In this document: positions 1-9,004 of the stretch, in pieces
How positions within the stretch are numbered: position 1 is the first letter of the stretch
Layout: every line of letters starts with the position of its first letter
Virus record (IMG/VR): IMGVR_UViG_3300045741_000550
Span: 1-42,271 of that record
Strand: one strand, 5' to 3'
Length of the DNA: 42,271 nucleotides
DNA from: a virus
The notes under the pieces: generated by a model
Databases searched by the model: none
Seen by the model: only the letters and a program-made list of their open reading frames with translations
Told to the model about the DNA's origin: nothing
Made by a program: the position numbers and the translations under genes

Positions 1-1
1 A

Positions 2-3000
2 TATGAAAAAATTTACATTCCGCATGTGCAAAAGGAATTTGGGGCAAAACTGGTAAGTCAGGAGGCCGGCCCGACTTTGGGTTCGCAACAGCAAAAACCT
101 CCTTCGACCTGGTATCAATGGGATCTTGATCCTGCGTTGCAGAGAATTAACCCTGAGTACTACAGCATTGACAAAGGGGTTGAGGGGGAACTTGGGGATG
201 GGGAAGAGACGTACTACACCTCTGCTTTGCCGGACATGGAACGCCTTATGGCTTTGCTCGGTGCAAAGCTTTATGGTGACCCGGCAGAAATGGGGACAGT
301 GACAATCAAGGAATTCCTCCAGAATTCGTTTGACGCGATCAAACCTATGCTCGCAGATGGGAGGCTGTCGGAAGGGAAGATTGATATCACGCTCAATGAA
401 GAAACACGTCAGATTACGTTTTCCGACAATGGGCATGGAATGTCGAAGGAAACGTTGGGTGGGGCGTTTGTATCCCTTGCGGGTTCGAAGAAGGAAGGTA
501 AGAGAGCAAGTGGGTCGTTGGGACTCGCAAAGGGGTTGATTCTGTATGGTAACAAAGATCTCGAGGTTGAAACTACTCGGGATGGAGTTACAAGTTCAAT
601 GAAAACCACGGGGCTTGCACTTCTACAAGCCTCACAGGGTGGGCCAAAGGTTTCGATAGTCGCGAAGAGAACGGGAAAACCAGCGGGGACAAAGGTTACA
701 GTAACTCTTCCGAAAACTTATTTCAATACGGAAAGTGCGACTGATGAAGAAGTAGATTTTCCGTCTACGACTTGGATAGTTGTCTCTCCGCTTGCAAACA
801 GTCCACTTTTTGACAATATCGAGGTCACGTATAACGGTGAGAAAGTACTAATTGGAAAACACTTTCCTTATAATGAGTATTCGCAATTGTTCACCGTGCA
901 GTTCAATTGGGGAATAGCACGAGTTTACGTTGAAAAAAAGGAAGGAAACTATCCAAAATATTCAAACTTGGTAATGCTATCAAATGGTATTTACCAATTC
1001 CCTGCAACTCTCCTGGAAGATCCAACAAATCCGTGGGGGACACCACTTAAACGGCAGTTCTATGCCGACATCGTTCCGAACACAACGGGAGAACACGCAT
1101 CCTACCCGTTCCAGATGGACCGGCAAAGTTTCACGGCCCATGCTCAAAAGGATATGAATACACTGATTCTATATTTGAATCAGTTGTATCGAAAATCCGA
1201 ATTGGTTACGATGGGGAAAAAATACTCGGCGGTTTCGTATTTAACGCCTGCGGGGGATGTGGAGCCGTCAATTAGCCTAACTCCGCCGGTGCCAAAAGAA
1301 ACGTTAAATACTTTGTTCGAAGCCACGATTAATGACTCGGTCGAAGTTCGGGATGGGGAGTTGATTGTTAATAACAGACCCGTTCCGATGCACACAAAGG
1401 AGCAGTTGAAGGCTATTAAAACGGATTTGGCGCAGTTCCGTGTTGATCCAAGTCTGCTAAAGCCAAATCAGGTGATTTACCATGATAATTTGCTGGTGGA
1501 GCCGGGTATTTCCTTAGGGGAACCGAAAGGGTTGGTCCCACTCTCTCAAGAAATGGAAGGTCTTTTTGGCAAGAAATTTTTTAAGGCCATGAACGATCTT
1601 GGCGAATTTGGTCTTACTATGCGTGAGCACCTGGCAAACACGGAACAAGGGGCATCGGCAGAGGAGTACCGAGGATTCTCAGTTGGTATTGGTTTTGACC
1701 CTGCTTGGTATGGGTTAAACACAACGATTCCATTGCGTGTAATTTTTGTAAACCCAGCAGCGAAGATTGACAATGGAATTGACGGAGTTACTGAAACTCT
1801 GTGGATCACACTTTGGCACGAACTCGCGCATGTGCCACAACGCAATCACGGTGCGAAGTTTCAATCCCAGCTTGAGGATTTCCTCGTGGCTGGAGCAGTT
1901 AATCCCAAGTTGGTTCAACTCAAGAAAGATATTCGAGAGTGGGTTCGAGCTAATTGGGCAATCTTGGAGGTGTTACATGAATATCTCGTCTCCCCAAACA
2001 GCAAGCCTGCTACTGACGCTCTCGCAGAAAACGTCCAAAAAGGCACTGGACTCAGCGCTCGACGCCTTGATATCATTGGGAACCGGGCAAGGCGCAGAGC
2101 CGAGTTACTTAGACGCGCTCTCGGAAGCGAGGGTGGCCTTGAGGAATTCTCGGACATTGGACGAGTTTCTGATCCATCTGAAGAAGGCGACGGAGCAGAT
2201 CCCGCCAACGCCGGAGACGCTGTAAAGGCTCTTGGGGTTACTGATGACGTTCCAGAACTTCCTACGTATTTCAAACGAATGCAAGGATTCTTCCACGGAT
2301 CGCTTCAGTTACTCCAAACCGCAAAGTTGCTTCCGAACCTTAAGCCATTGCAGTATTACCGACGTTTGATGCAAAGCATGTCGAACATGAAAAATCAGTT
2401 GATGTCGGGCCCGAACCAACGGATCAAGGAGTGGTATAACCTCTCGAAGGAGGACTCACGGGGGGTTATGCAGATGATCAAAAAGGAGGTGTCGGGTGGG
2501 ACACATTGGACCGAGTTGGAGCGGGTTCCAGTAGTGTTGAATGGACAGCCTGGCACGATTTGGTTGCATAAGGCAACGCAACGAGTTCATGATGAGGCGA
2601 AGGCATTGGGGTTGTCCAATGCAGCTGTTCAGGTGTATATGGGGGTTAAGAATGATTTTCTTACAACCCTGGGTGAGATGGAAATGGTTGCGCATAGGAG
2701 TGTGCAGGATTTCTTTGCGAAGAACCCGATAAGTGCAGCAATTCGGGTGGGGGCGATTAACGCTGAGTTTAAAAAGCTTCGAGAAACTCCATATTTTCCT
2801 GATCGACGATTTGGAAAGTGGAGCAATGTGGTTCGGACAAAGAAAGAAATGGTGGTGGATGGAAAGACGATAAAGGCCGGGGAAACTGTTTTCTTTTCTG
2901 GCCACCGCCGCAAAGGTGCAAGGAATCGGGAATACAAGGAACTTGTGGCGAAGTATGGAAGTGACTATGCGGTTACAACAACCTATGTTGAAGATGAACC

Positions 3001-4906
3001 GTATGTCATGCGTAGCATGCCAAGGGAGTTGTTGCGTGCTCTTCCAGAAAAGCTAAGCCTCACTCCGGATCAAATAGATTTGTGGGAACAGCTCTATTAC
3101 GATGTCACCCGCGAGGGAAGCTATATCAAGATGTTGGGGATGGAAAAGAAATCCACAGCGGGGGCTGAACAGGATCTGCGAATGTCGTATGCGGATTACA
3201 TGTGGAGAACGAGTAATCTGATTTCGAAGATGGCGTATTCAAGGCCATTAAGCCGGGAGTTAAACAAAATTAAAACCATGGTCAAAACCATCAAAAACGT
3301 GGGCGGGAACAGTGAACCGCTTGAACGTTTGCATGAGTATTTGACGAAGAACTACGACTATGTCATGCGGCCACAAAGAGAGTACGAAGCTCTGAGGGCT
3401 TGGACGAGTTTGTGGTATCTTTGGGGTGCCCCAAAAACTGCGTTGATGAACTTGTCGACGTTGGCAACCACTTCCTATCCCTATCTTGCAGCCCGGTCGA
3501 ATGATCTTATTGCAACAAAGGAAATTATAAGGGCAATGAAGGATGTAGTGGCATATTGGAAGACCGGGAAGAGTGATGTTGAAACAGCTACGGTGTTGGC
3601 ACAAGGGCTGAAGGATGGCGTTATCAATCAGTCTTTTGCGGCGGAACTTGCGGCGGTGCAGGATGGCAATGCTATTGAAAGGTTGCTCCCAACATTTTCC
3701 ATGATGAAAGACTCTGGGCTGCGGGATACGACGAGAAAAGCCTTGTGGAAAACGATGCATTGGGGAATGTTGCCGTTTCGAGTCGCGGAGGGATTTAACC
3801 GGCAAGTTACTATGCTTGCGATGTACCGTATTGCCCGAGCACAAGAAAGTGAGGGGATTTTAAGCGGAAAGAAGGGTGATGGGAGTGCGTATCAAATTGC
3901 CCGTGATGCTGTGGACTTCACACAAAACGAATATGCTCCATGGAATCGGGCTCCGTTTCTCTGGGGAAAGAAGAGTGTCTTTTTGATATTCTACTCCTTC
4001 GTGCAACACATGGCCTTCTTCATGCTTGGTGGTGATAAGGGTTGGTTGCGGTCGTGGTTGATCCTTGCATTCCTGGCGGGGATGCAAGGACTTCCGGGAG
4101 TTGAGAATGTTATTGATGTGCTCAACTGGCTCGGAAGAAAATTTTTGGGAGAAACAGATCTCCGGCGAAGTGCGCGGGAGTTTGCACAAGGTGTGGGGGT
4201 GAACCCCGACTATGTGATGCATGGAGTTTCCCACTCAATGTTTGGTTTAGGGTGGGATGTGAGCGCGAGTATGAGTCTTGGCCGGATAATCCCGGGAACA
4301 GACGCAATCTTCGGTCAAGGATCTTTCGATCAGAGGTTGGCGCAAGCAGCCGGGGAGATTGGTGGGCCCTTCTTCTCACTCTCACTCGGTATCATGCAGG
4401 CTCTCACGAGTGATAACCCCAACATGCTACTCCGGCTTGATAAGGCTCTTCCACCCTTCTTTCGAAATTTGGAACGCACAGCGAATGCTATGCAACATGG
4501 TGAGTGGCAGAGCGGGACGGGGAAGACGCTGGTGGATGAGGTAACAGGAGTGGAGCTTTTGGGTCAGGCAATGGGGTTCGCGCCGACTTCAAAAACCGAA
4601 GCGCAGGAAAGGAATTATTTCCAACAACAAGCTGCACAATACTATGTGCTTCGACGAACGAATTTGATGGCAATGTTGTTTGAAGCAATAGAAGCAAAAG
4701 ACACTGATGCTATCGCAGACAGTCGAGAGGCAATTGCGAAGTACAATTTGGATGTTCCTGACCGGCAGTTGAAGATAACTCCGCAGGATATTCGTGCAAG
4801 CCTGAATGCGCGGAAAAGAACCGAGAAGGCAGTGGAGACGGGAATGGCGGCAACTCGCAGGTACCGGCCCCTATACGAAAGGGTCGGATCCACCTTTGCC
4901 GAGTGA
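2..4906 (+). CDS. Giant polyvalent ejection/virion protein, 5' end missing
   Basis: The frame is open to the left edge, so at least 1634 residues are the C-terminal part of a larger protein; GTG at 26 is probably not the start. Counting from that GTG, a GHKL (Hsp90/gyrase/histidine-kinase) ATP-binding motif set is visible: EFLQNSFDA at 96-104 (N box), DNGHGM at 134-139 and GSLGLAKG at 163-170. A zincin signature HELAHVPQRNH spans 598-608 with His spacing 0, 4, 10. The C-terminal half has long helical stretches and a hydrophobic segment near 1340-1365, as in the large polyvalent proteins that podoviruses eject with their DNA. It lies downstream of the ejection genes if the window is circular. 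The domain calls rest on motifs only; the overall class is inferred from size, composition and position. The 3' end overlaps the convergent gene by 36 bases. Confidence 0.75.
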   Translation, partial: YEKIYIPHVQKEFGAKLVSQEAGPTLGSQQQKPPSTWYQWDLDPALQRINPEYYSIDKGVEGELGDGEETYYTSALPDMERLMALLGAKLYGDPAEMGTVTIKEFLQNSFDAIKPMLADGRLSEGKIDITLNEETRQITFSDNGHGMSKETLGGAFVSLAGSKKEGKRASGSLGLAKGLILYGNKDLEVETTRDGVTSSMKTTGLALLQASQGGPKVSIVAKRTGKPAGTKVTVTLPKTYFNTESATDEEVDFPSTTWIVVSPLANSPLFDNIEVTYNGEKVLIGKHFPYNEYSQLFTVQFNWGIARVYVEKKEGNYPKYSNLVMLSNGIYQFPATLLEDPTNPWGTPLKRQFYADIVPNTTGEHASYPFQMDRQSFTAHAQKDMNTLILYLNQLYRKSELVTMGKKYSAVSYLTPAGDVEPSISLTPPVPKETLNTLFEATINDSVEVRDGELIVNNRPVPMHTKEQLKAIKTDLAQFRVDPSLLKPNQVIYHDNLLVEPGISLGEPKGLVPLSQEMEGLFGKKFFKAMNDLGEFGLTMREHLANTEQGASAEEYRGFSVGIGFDPAWYGLNTTIPLRVIFVNPAAKIDNGIDGVTETLWITLWHELAHVPQRNHGAKFQSQLEDFLVAGAVNPKLVQLKKDIREWVRANWAILEVLHEYLVSPNSKPATDALAENVQKGTGLSARRLDIIGNRARRRAELLRRALGSEGGLEEFSDIGRVSDPSEEGDGADPANAGDAVKALGVTDDVPELPTYFKRMQGFFHGSLQLLQTAKLLPNLKPLQYYRRLMQSMSNMKNQLMSGPNQRIKEWYNLSKEDSRGVMQMIKKEVSGGTHWTELERVPVVLNGQPGTIWLHKATQRVHDEAKALGLSNAAVQVYMGVKNDFLTTLGEMEMVAHRSVQDFFAKNPISAAIRVGAINAEFKKLRETPYFPDRRFGKWSNVVRTKKEMVVDGKTIKAGETVFFSGHRRKGARNREYKELVAKYGSDYAVTTTYVEDEPYVMRSMPRELLRALPEKLSLTPDQIDLWEQLYYDVTREGSYIKMLGMEKKSTAGAEQDLRMSYADYMWRTSNLISKMAYSRPLSRELNKIKTMVKTIKNVGGNSEPLERLHEYLTKNYDYVMRPQREYEALRAWTSLWYLWGAPKTALMNLSTLATTSYPYLAARSNDLIATKEIIRAMKDVVAYWKTGKSDVETATVLAQGLKDGVINQSFAAELAAVQDGNAIERLLPTFSMMKDSGLRDTTRKALWKTMHWGMLPFRVAEGFNRQVTMLAMYRIARAQESEGILSGKKGDGSAYQIARDAVDFTQNEYAPWNRAPFLWGKKSVFLIFYSFVQHMAFFMLGGDKGWLRSWLILAFLAGMQGLPGVENVIDVLNWLGRKFLGETDLRRSAREFAQGVGVNPDYVMHGVSHSMFGLGWDVSASMSLGRIIPGTDAIFGQGSFDQRLAQAAGEIGGPFFSLSLGIMQALTSDNPNMLLRLDKALPPFFRNLERTANAMQHGEWQSGTGKTLVDEVTGVELLGQAMGFAPTSKTEAQERNYFQQQAAQYYVLRRTNLMAMLFEAIEAKDTDAIADSREAIAKYNLDVPDRQLKITPQDIRASLNARKRTEKAVETGMAATRRYRPLYERVGSTFAE

Positions 4907-5137
4907 GTTCAGGTCAACGCGGGGAATTTCTTCATAAGCCTTTAACGCACAATTTTTGAGCTGTGGGCAAACACACCTACCATCGCGCACGTCGTAACGA
5001 TAAAGGCGTATGGTGGTGGGTGAAAGCCCGATTTTGCGGGAAACTGTGCCATGAGATCTTCCGCGAACGGCGCGAATAAAGGCATAGGTGCAGCAAAATC
5101 CCATGCTGCGTATGATTGGGCGGATAAGGTTATACAT
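4871..5137 (-). CDS. Small putative HTH protein with Cys residues, 88 aa
   Basis: I do not recognise a named family. The start ATG at 5137 is set by an AGGAG eight bases upstream and overlaps the end of the preceding gene by eight bases; the longer frame further upstream has no such support. The middle (GTVSRKIGLSPTTIRLYR) reads like a helix-turn-helix, followed by a CVC pair and another Cys. It is the last gene of the leftward early block and its 3' end runs 36 bases into the end of the convergent giant virion gene. A DNA-binding role is only an inference from the HTH-like segment. Confidence 0.6.
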   Translation of the reverse strand: MYNLIRPIIRSMGFCCTYAFIRAVRGRSHGTVSRKIGLSPTTIRLYRYDVRDGRCVCPQLKNCALKAYEEIPRVDLNSLGKGGSDPFV

Positions 5138-5393
5138 CGTCCACTCCTTGCATGTATTGTCGGGGCATCGAGTTGAGATCTTCGAGGGTGATGATCTTAT
5201 GATGTGGGTTGAGGTGCTTTCGAAGCACGAGGTAATAAAAGCGTAAAGCTTCGTTTCTCCAAGCTTTTTTTGCCTCTTGCTCGTCTCGAGCTCTTGAAAC
5301 TCGCTTGGGGGTGAACCCCGAAGCAGCGTAGTCGAGTCGGAGAAAGGATTCGATACTCTCCAACTCCCCAATTGTCGGCTCTCTAATTTCCAT
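5130..5393 (-). CDS. Hypothetical protein, 87 aa
   Basis: Charged, helical 87-residue protein that I do not recognise. ATG at 5393 is preceded by AGGTG with a short spacer and overlaps the end of the DUF3987 gene by 11 bases, so it is likely to be co-translated with it. It has no Cys, signal peptide or membrane segment. The sequence MEIREPTIGELESIESFLRL suggests a soluble alpha-helical protein. Its position directly after the helicase-like gene hints at a replication accessory role, but nothing in the sequence proves this. Confidence 0.65.
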   Translation of the reverse strand: MEIREPTIGELESIESFLRLDYAASGFTPKRVSRARDEQEAKKAWRNEALRFYYLVLRKHLNPHHKIITLEDLNSMPRQYMQGVDDV

Positions 5394-6579
5394 GTTTCAC
5401 CTTGATAAGGATTTGGTTTCCCTCCTGGGTTTGGATAATGTGGCCGGCAGCGAGGGCACTCTGCTTGGCCTTGCAATAGTCCTCGTAGGACATGGTACGG
5501 AAAAGGTGTTTGTAAAGTTCGGTGTCGGTAACAACCCCCACAGCGCGAACTGCGCTTACAAGGCGGGTAGCGCCGAGGGATTGTTGTGAGGAGCCGATTC
5601 GTTCAAAAACCTTTGGCATGTCGGCTTCGAGGGAACTTACGAGCTTTTCCGCCTTTTGCAGTATTTCAAGGGGAATAACAAGTTCATCCCCCTCACTCGC
5701 GGCAAGCACCATGGCGAGTTTGTGGATATGGGTTTGCTTCCGGGCCAAATACCCGCCCATACGATCACTGTCCATGTGAGTTGGAAGCTTAGCGTAGTGG
5801 TCAGCGTACCATTGTTCCCCCCAGGCATAAGCGTCTTCGGTGAGTTTGTACTCCCCAACGAGTTTTTCCGCTATATGGGTGAGATCGTGAATGAGCCGGG
5901 TTTGTAGCTCCTCATACCCGGCGGGGCGCTTACGGGAAGGATAGGCACTTAGGTTGCGTTTTTTATCTGCGTGGAGAAAGATACAGCGCGAGGTAAACCC
6001 GCCCCCAATCATCGACTCGGAAAAGTTATCTTCGATCCAAGACGGGGTGGTGCACCCGATCATGTTGATAAAGGGGTTCTCGATGGTGTCGTCCCCTTGC
6101 GTTTTCGTTTCCTTATCAAACACCCCTTTGCGCCCGTCCCAAAGCGATATGAGGGTGTTTATCATGTCGCTATCTTTTGGGTTTAAAAAGTTGCCCAATT
6201 CTCCCGACGCGACGGTGATGGCAGACATGGGATAAAGCAAATCCGAGTCGTCAACGCGAAACATTTCAAGCGACTTCGCCATCTTCTCGGCAAGTTTTTG
6301 CCAGGTGATGACTTGAGGCCCGAAGTGGATGCGGGGAACGGCGCGGAGGAGGTTAATGCCTACGTCGATTGTGGTTGTCTTAGATATAATTCCTGGCGGG
6401 GCAACAATGATGATGTAGAAATTTGGGACCCATTGAAATATAGTTTGGTCGATCCAAACATGACGTCGGAGGGCTCCGGCGATGGTAGCAACGCCGGTCC
6501 AGAAGTAAAGGGTGATAGGTGCCTCTCCGATTTCTGCATATTCAATGAACGCTTTTAACCAATCCTTGTGGTAACGCAA
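5383..6579 (-). CDS. DUF3987-type primase/helicase-like ATPase
   Basis: A 398-residue protein resembling the DUF3987 P-loop proteins that many phages carry beside their polymerase. A Walker A-like segment VAPPGIISKTTT lies near residue 60; it departs from GxxxxGK[ST] by having Ser before the Lys. The start is TTG at 6579, chosen because AAAAGGGG sits six bases upstream and the N-terminus matches the usual start of such proteins; no ATG lies nearby. It overlaps the polymerase gene by 38 bases. The likely role is in replication fork unwinding or priming, with the polymerase encoded just upstream. Confidence is good for the family and modest for the exact biochemistry. Confidence 0.75.
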   Translation of the reverse strand: MRYHKDWLKAFIEYAEIGEAPITLYFWTGVATIAGALRRHVWIDQTIFQWVPNFYIIIVAPPGIISKTTTIDVGINLLRAVPRIHFGPQVITWQKLAEKMAKSLEMFRVDDSDLLYPMSAITVASGELGNFLNPKDSDMINTLISLWDGRKGVFDKETKTQGDDTIENPFINMIGCTTPSWIEDNFSESMIGGGFTSRCIFLHADKKRNLSAYPSRKRPAGYEELQTRLIHDLTHIAEKLVGEYKLTEDAYAWGEQWYADHYAKLPTHMDSDRMGGYLARKQTHIHKLAMVLAASEGDELVIPLEILQKAEKLVSSLEADMPKVFERIGSSQQSLGATRLVSAVRAVGVVTDTELYKHLFRTMSYEDYCKAKQSALAAGHIIQTQEGNQILIKVKHGN

Positions 6580-9004
6580 TTGAAACCCCTTTTACTAAAC
6601 CCCAAGATTTTGGGCTTTGTTTGAAGCTGACAGGAATTGTCAGTGGGTCGTCGTAAGGGATGGTTACGCAGAAAAGCGGATAAATGTTTGCAAGGATGGT
6701 AAGGGGGTCGGGTTGTGGAACGGCAAGGGTAAGGGAGTCGTGGACTTGAAGGAGAGGGAAAATGTGCTTGGCGCGTTCGTGGATACGAATAAGAATTTCG
6801 TTGATCACGAGGGCAACGGTGGATTGCGGGAGCCAAGCAAGTGCTTCGGGAAGGATGGAGGAAATACGGTCGAGGAAGATGCGGTGGAAGCCGAAACGAT
6901 TGGTGATGGTTCGGTTGGTGCTGAGTTGAAGTTGGGTTCTTTCATGCCACTTTTTAATTCCAGGGTGCACGGCGAACCAGCGAGTGCGAAATTGGTCTGC
7001 GGCGTGGACGGTAATGCCCAGGGTCCGCGCAAGGGTGCGAGAGTATGCACCGTAGTCAGTAGCGTGAACTCCGTTTTTTGCATATTGACGTTGCAGTGCA
7101 AAGCGTAGTTTGTGTTCTCGACAGGCAGGATGTGTTTCGATCAGTTCATCATCGGGAAGGTTTTTTAAGTTGAAAATGTCCCGAGCGTTGTAAAGGTGCA
7201 TATCCACGCCAGCTCGAAGGGCTTCTTTTAATGGTTCATCCTCGGCCTCCCAAACTACCACTTGCAAATCGGCCCGGTCAAGGTCAACGTCGACAATGAC
7301 ATACCCTGGCGGGGGAACAATGAGGTTCCGCATGTTCGGGAGTGGGTAGCCGGTAAACTCGCTCGGACCCCCCGAGGTTAGGTTTTGCAGGTTTGTTCCG
7401 GAGTCAAACGCGTCTTCCTTGGAGGAAAAGCGGAAGGTTTCTGTTCCGGAAATGTTATAGGAACAACGCAGGCGATTGTCGTTTCCTAGCGGGCGTTTAA
7501 GTACGTTCAGGCCGGCGCCGATTGTGCGGGATTCGATAATGGCATAGCACAACTTTTGCACCAACGGTTCAACTTTTGCGAGTTCCTTTAACGCGTCTTC
7601 GTCGGTAGTTGGCCGCTTTGTTTTTGGGTTGAACTGCACGGGGAGGTTTAGCCGGTGGTAAAAGAACTCTTGGAGTTGTTGCGGGGAGCGAACGTTTAAA
7701 CCTCCGCTAAGTCTATTCACCGTGCTTTCTCGAACGTTGATCGCTTCTAATAGTTCCAAAGCCATTTTGTTTCGCAGGGGGAGGTCAACGTCGACTCCTC
7801 GCAGCATCATGTCGAAGACAGCGTTGTAAACGCGCTTTTGGAATTGGAAAGGTTTGGTGAGGTTCATAGAACGAATCACCGCGTCGAGGGCGTAGGAACA
7901 TTCGTAGGTGACCACCGCGTCTTTGCAGTTATATCCCCACCATTGTTCCTCAGGATCGTTCCGAGGGTCGAATTCTTTTCCTTCGTCTTTCCAGTATTGG
8001 TGGAAACGACAATAAAGAGAGGAAAGGTGGTCCAACCCCTTTGGAGTTCCCGGCCAACACAGGTGATGGGCAATCATGGTGTCCATATATGTGTTGCACT
8101 TGAACCCCCAATATCGAGCGTTGTATTGTTCGTCGTAGGTAAAGTTTTGCCCCACCACTTCGACGTTTGGATGGGTTAAGAGCCGGCGGAGGAGTTTGAT
8201 AACGATGAGTTCCTGCTCGCGTTGGAAGTATCTTTCTCCTGTTTGCACGCTGAGAAAAGGGATGCAAATGGCATCGTAGTTTGACCAGGCAATGCCGCAA
8301 CAGGCAATTAAACTCCAACGAGTTTCAAGGTCTTCGGCCACGCGGAGGTGGACGCCGGAGTCGAGTTTGGTTATCAGAGATTGAAGCACCTCACAAGTTT
8401 TTTCAAAAGAGGGCCGGATGTGGAATGAGTAGGGCGGGTAGCGAACCTCGGGGTAGAGGGATTCGAGACGGGCGTGGCGGAGGTCATGAACCGCGAAGAA
8501 GCGATTTTCCCATTGACGGAGAATTCCGGCGGGGTGAAAGGTGGGGACAACTTTAAAGGGGGCAAATTCGTCAACACCTTGGAGTGTGGAGTTGCGCCAG
8601 GAGGTTATCCCCCAGTGTCCAGTCAATGCCCAAAGAGGTGCGTTGCCGAGAGCGATGACAACGTTTGGTCGGATCTGAGAAAGGTCGTGGAAAAGTTGGG
8701 TTAGACCGAGCTGGATCTTGTCGTTGAAATTCAATCCATGGCGAGTGAGGTAAAGGTCCCTTTCCTTTATGTGTTTCTTTTTTTCACTCAGCCAGTTGGT
8801 GAGGTCATTATCGGGTGGGCGGAGGTTTATAACGTTGGTGAGATAGCACTCATTTCTGTCAATCCCCGCATCGGTGAGCATACGGGTGAGTTCCTTCCCG
8901 CTTTCCCCCACAAAGGGGGCTTTTTCTTCGTCCTCCGTGGCGCCATACGCCTCGCCGACGATAACGATTCTTGCGCTGCTTGGTCCTTTTCCACCGAGGT
9001 TCAT
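6542..9004 (-). CDS. Uracil-DNA glycosylase / 3'-5' exonuclease / family A DNA polymerase fusion
   Basis: This 820-residue replicative polymerase has three parts. Residues about 11-190 match family 4-like uracil-DNA glycosylases (GEAYGATED, PFVGESG, later PTFHPAGILR). A DEDDy exonuclease follows: Exo I EDLET near 222, Exo II NFTYD near 288, Exo III YNCKDA near 358. The palm and fingers hold motif A DLDRADLQ near 571, motif B RQYAKNGVHATDYG near 640-653 and motif C QVHDS near 753. Motif A has Asp where Pol I has the Glu steric gate, motif B has His at the position equivalent to E. coli Phe762, and motif C has HDS rather than HDE. Glycosylase-like N-termini on phage polymerases are known from SPO1-type phages. 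The start ATG has AAGGA upstream and overlaps the previous stop as ATGA. Confidence 0.93.
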   Translation of the reverse strand: MNLGGKGPSSARIVIVGEAYGATEDEEKAPFVGESGKELTRMLTDAGIDRNECYLTNVINLRPPDNDLTNWLSEKKKHIKERDLYLTRHGLNFNDKIQLGLTQLFHDLSQIRPNVVIALGNAPLWALTGHWGITSWRNSTLQGVDEFAPFKVVPTFHPAGILRQWENRFFAVHDLRHARLESLYPEVRYPPYSFHIRPSFEKTCEVLQSLITKLDSGVHLRVAEDLETRWSLIACCGIAWSNYDAICIPFLSVQTGERYFQREQELIVIKLLRRLLTHPNVEVVGQNFTYDEQYNARYWGFKCNTYMDTMIAHHLCWPGTPKGLDHLSSLYCRFHQYWKDEGKEFDPRNDPEEQWWGYNCKDAVVTYECSYALDAVIRSMNLTKPFQFQKRVYNAVFDMMLRGVDVDLPLRNKMALELLEAINVRESTVNRLSGGLNVRSPQQLQEFFYHRLNLPVQFNPKTKRPTTDEDALKELAKVEPLVQKLCYAIIESRTIGAGLNVLKRPLGNDNRLRCSYNISGTETFRFSSKEDAFDSGTNLQNLTSGGPSEFTGYPLPNMRNLIVPPPGYVIVDVDLDRADLQVVVWEAEDEPLKEALRAGVDMHLYNARDIFNLKNLPDDELIETHPACREHKLRFALQRQYAKNGVHATDYGAYSRTLARTLGITVHAADQFRTRWFAVHPGIKKWHERTQLQLSTNRTITNRFGFHRIFLDRISSILPEALAWLPQSTVALVINEILIRIHERAKHIFPLLQVHDSLTLAVPQPDPLTILANIYPLFCVTIPYDDPLTIPVSFKQSPKSWGLVKGVSIALPQGLVKSVH

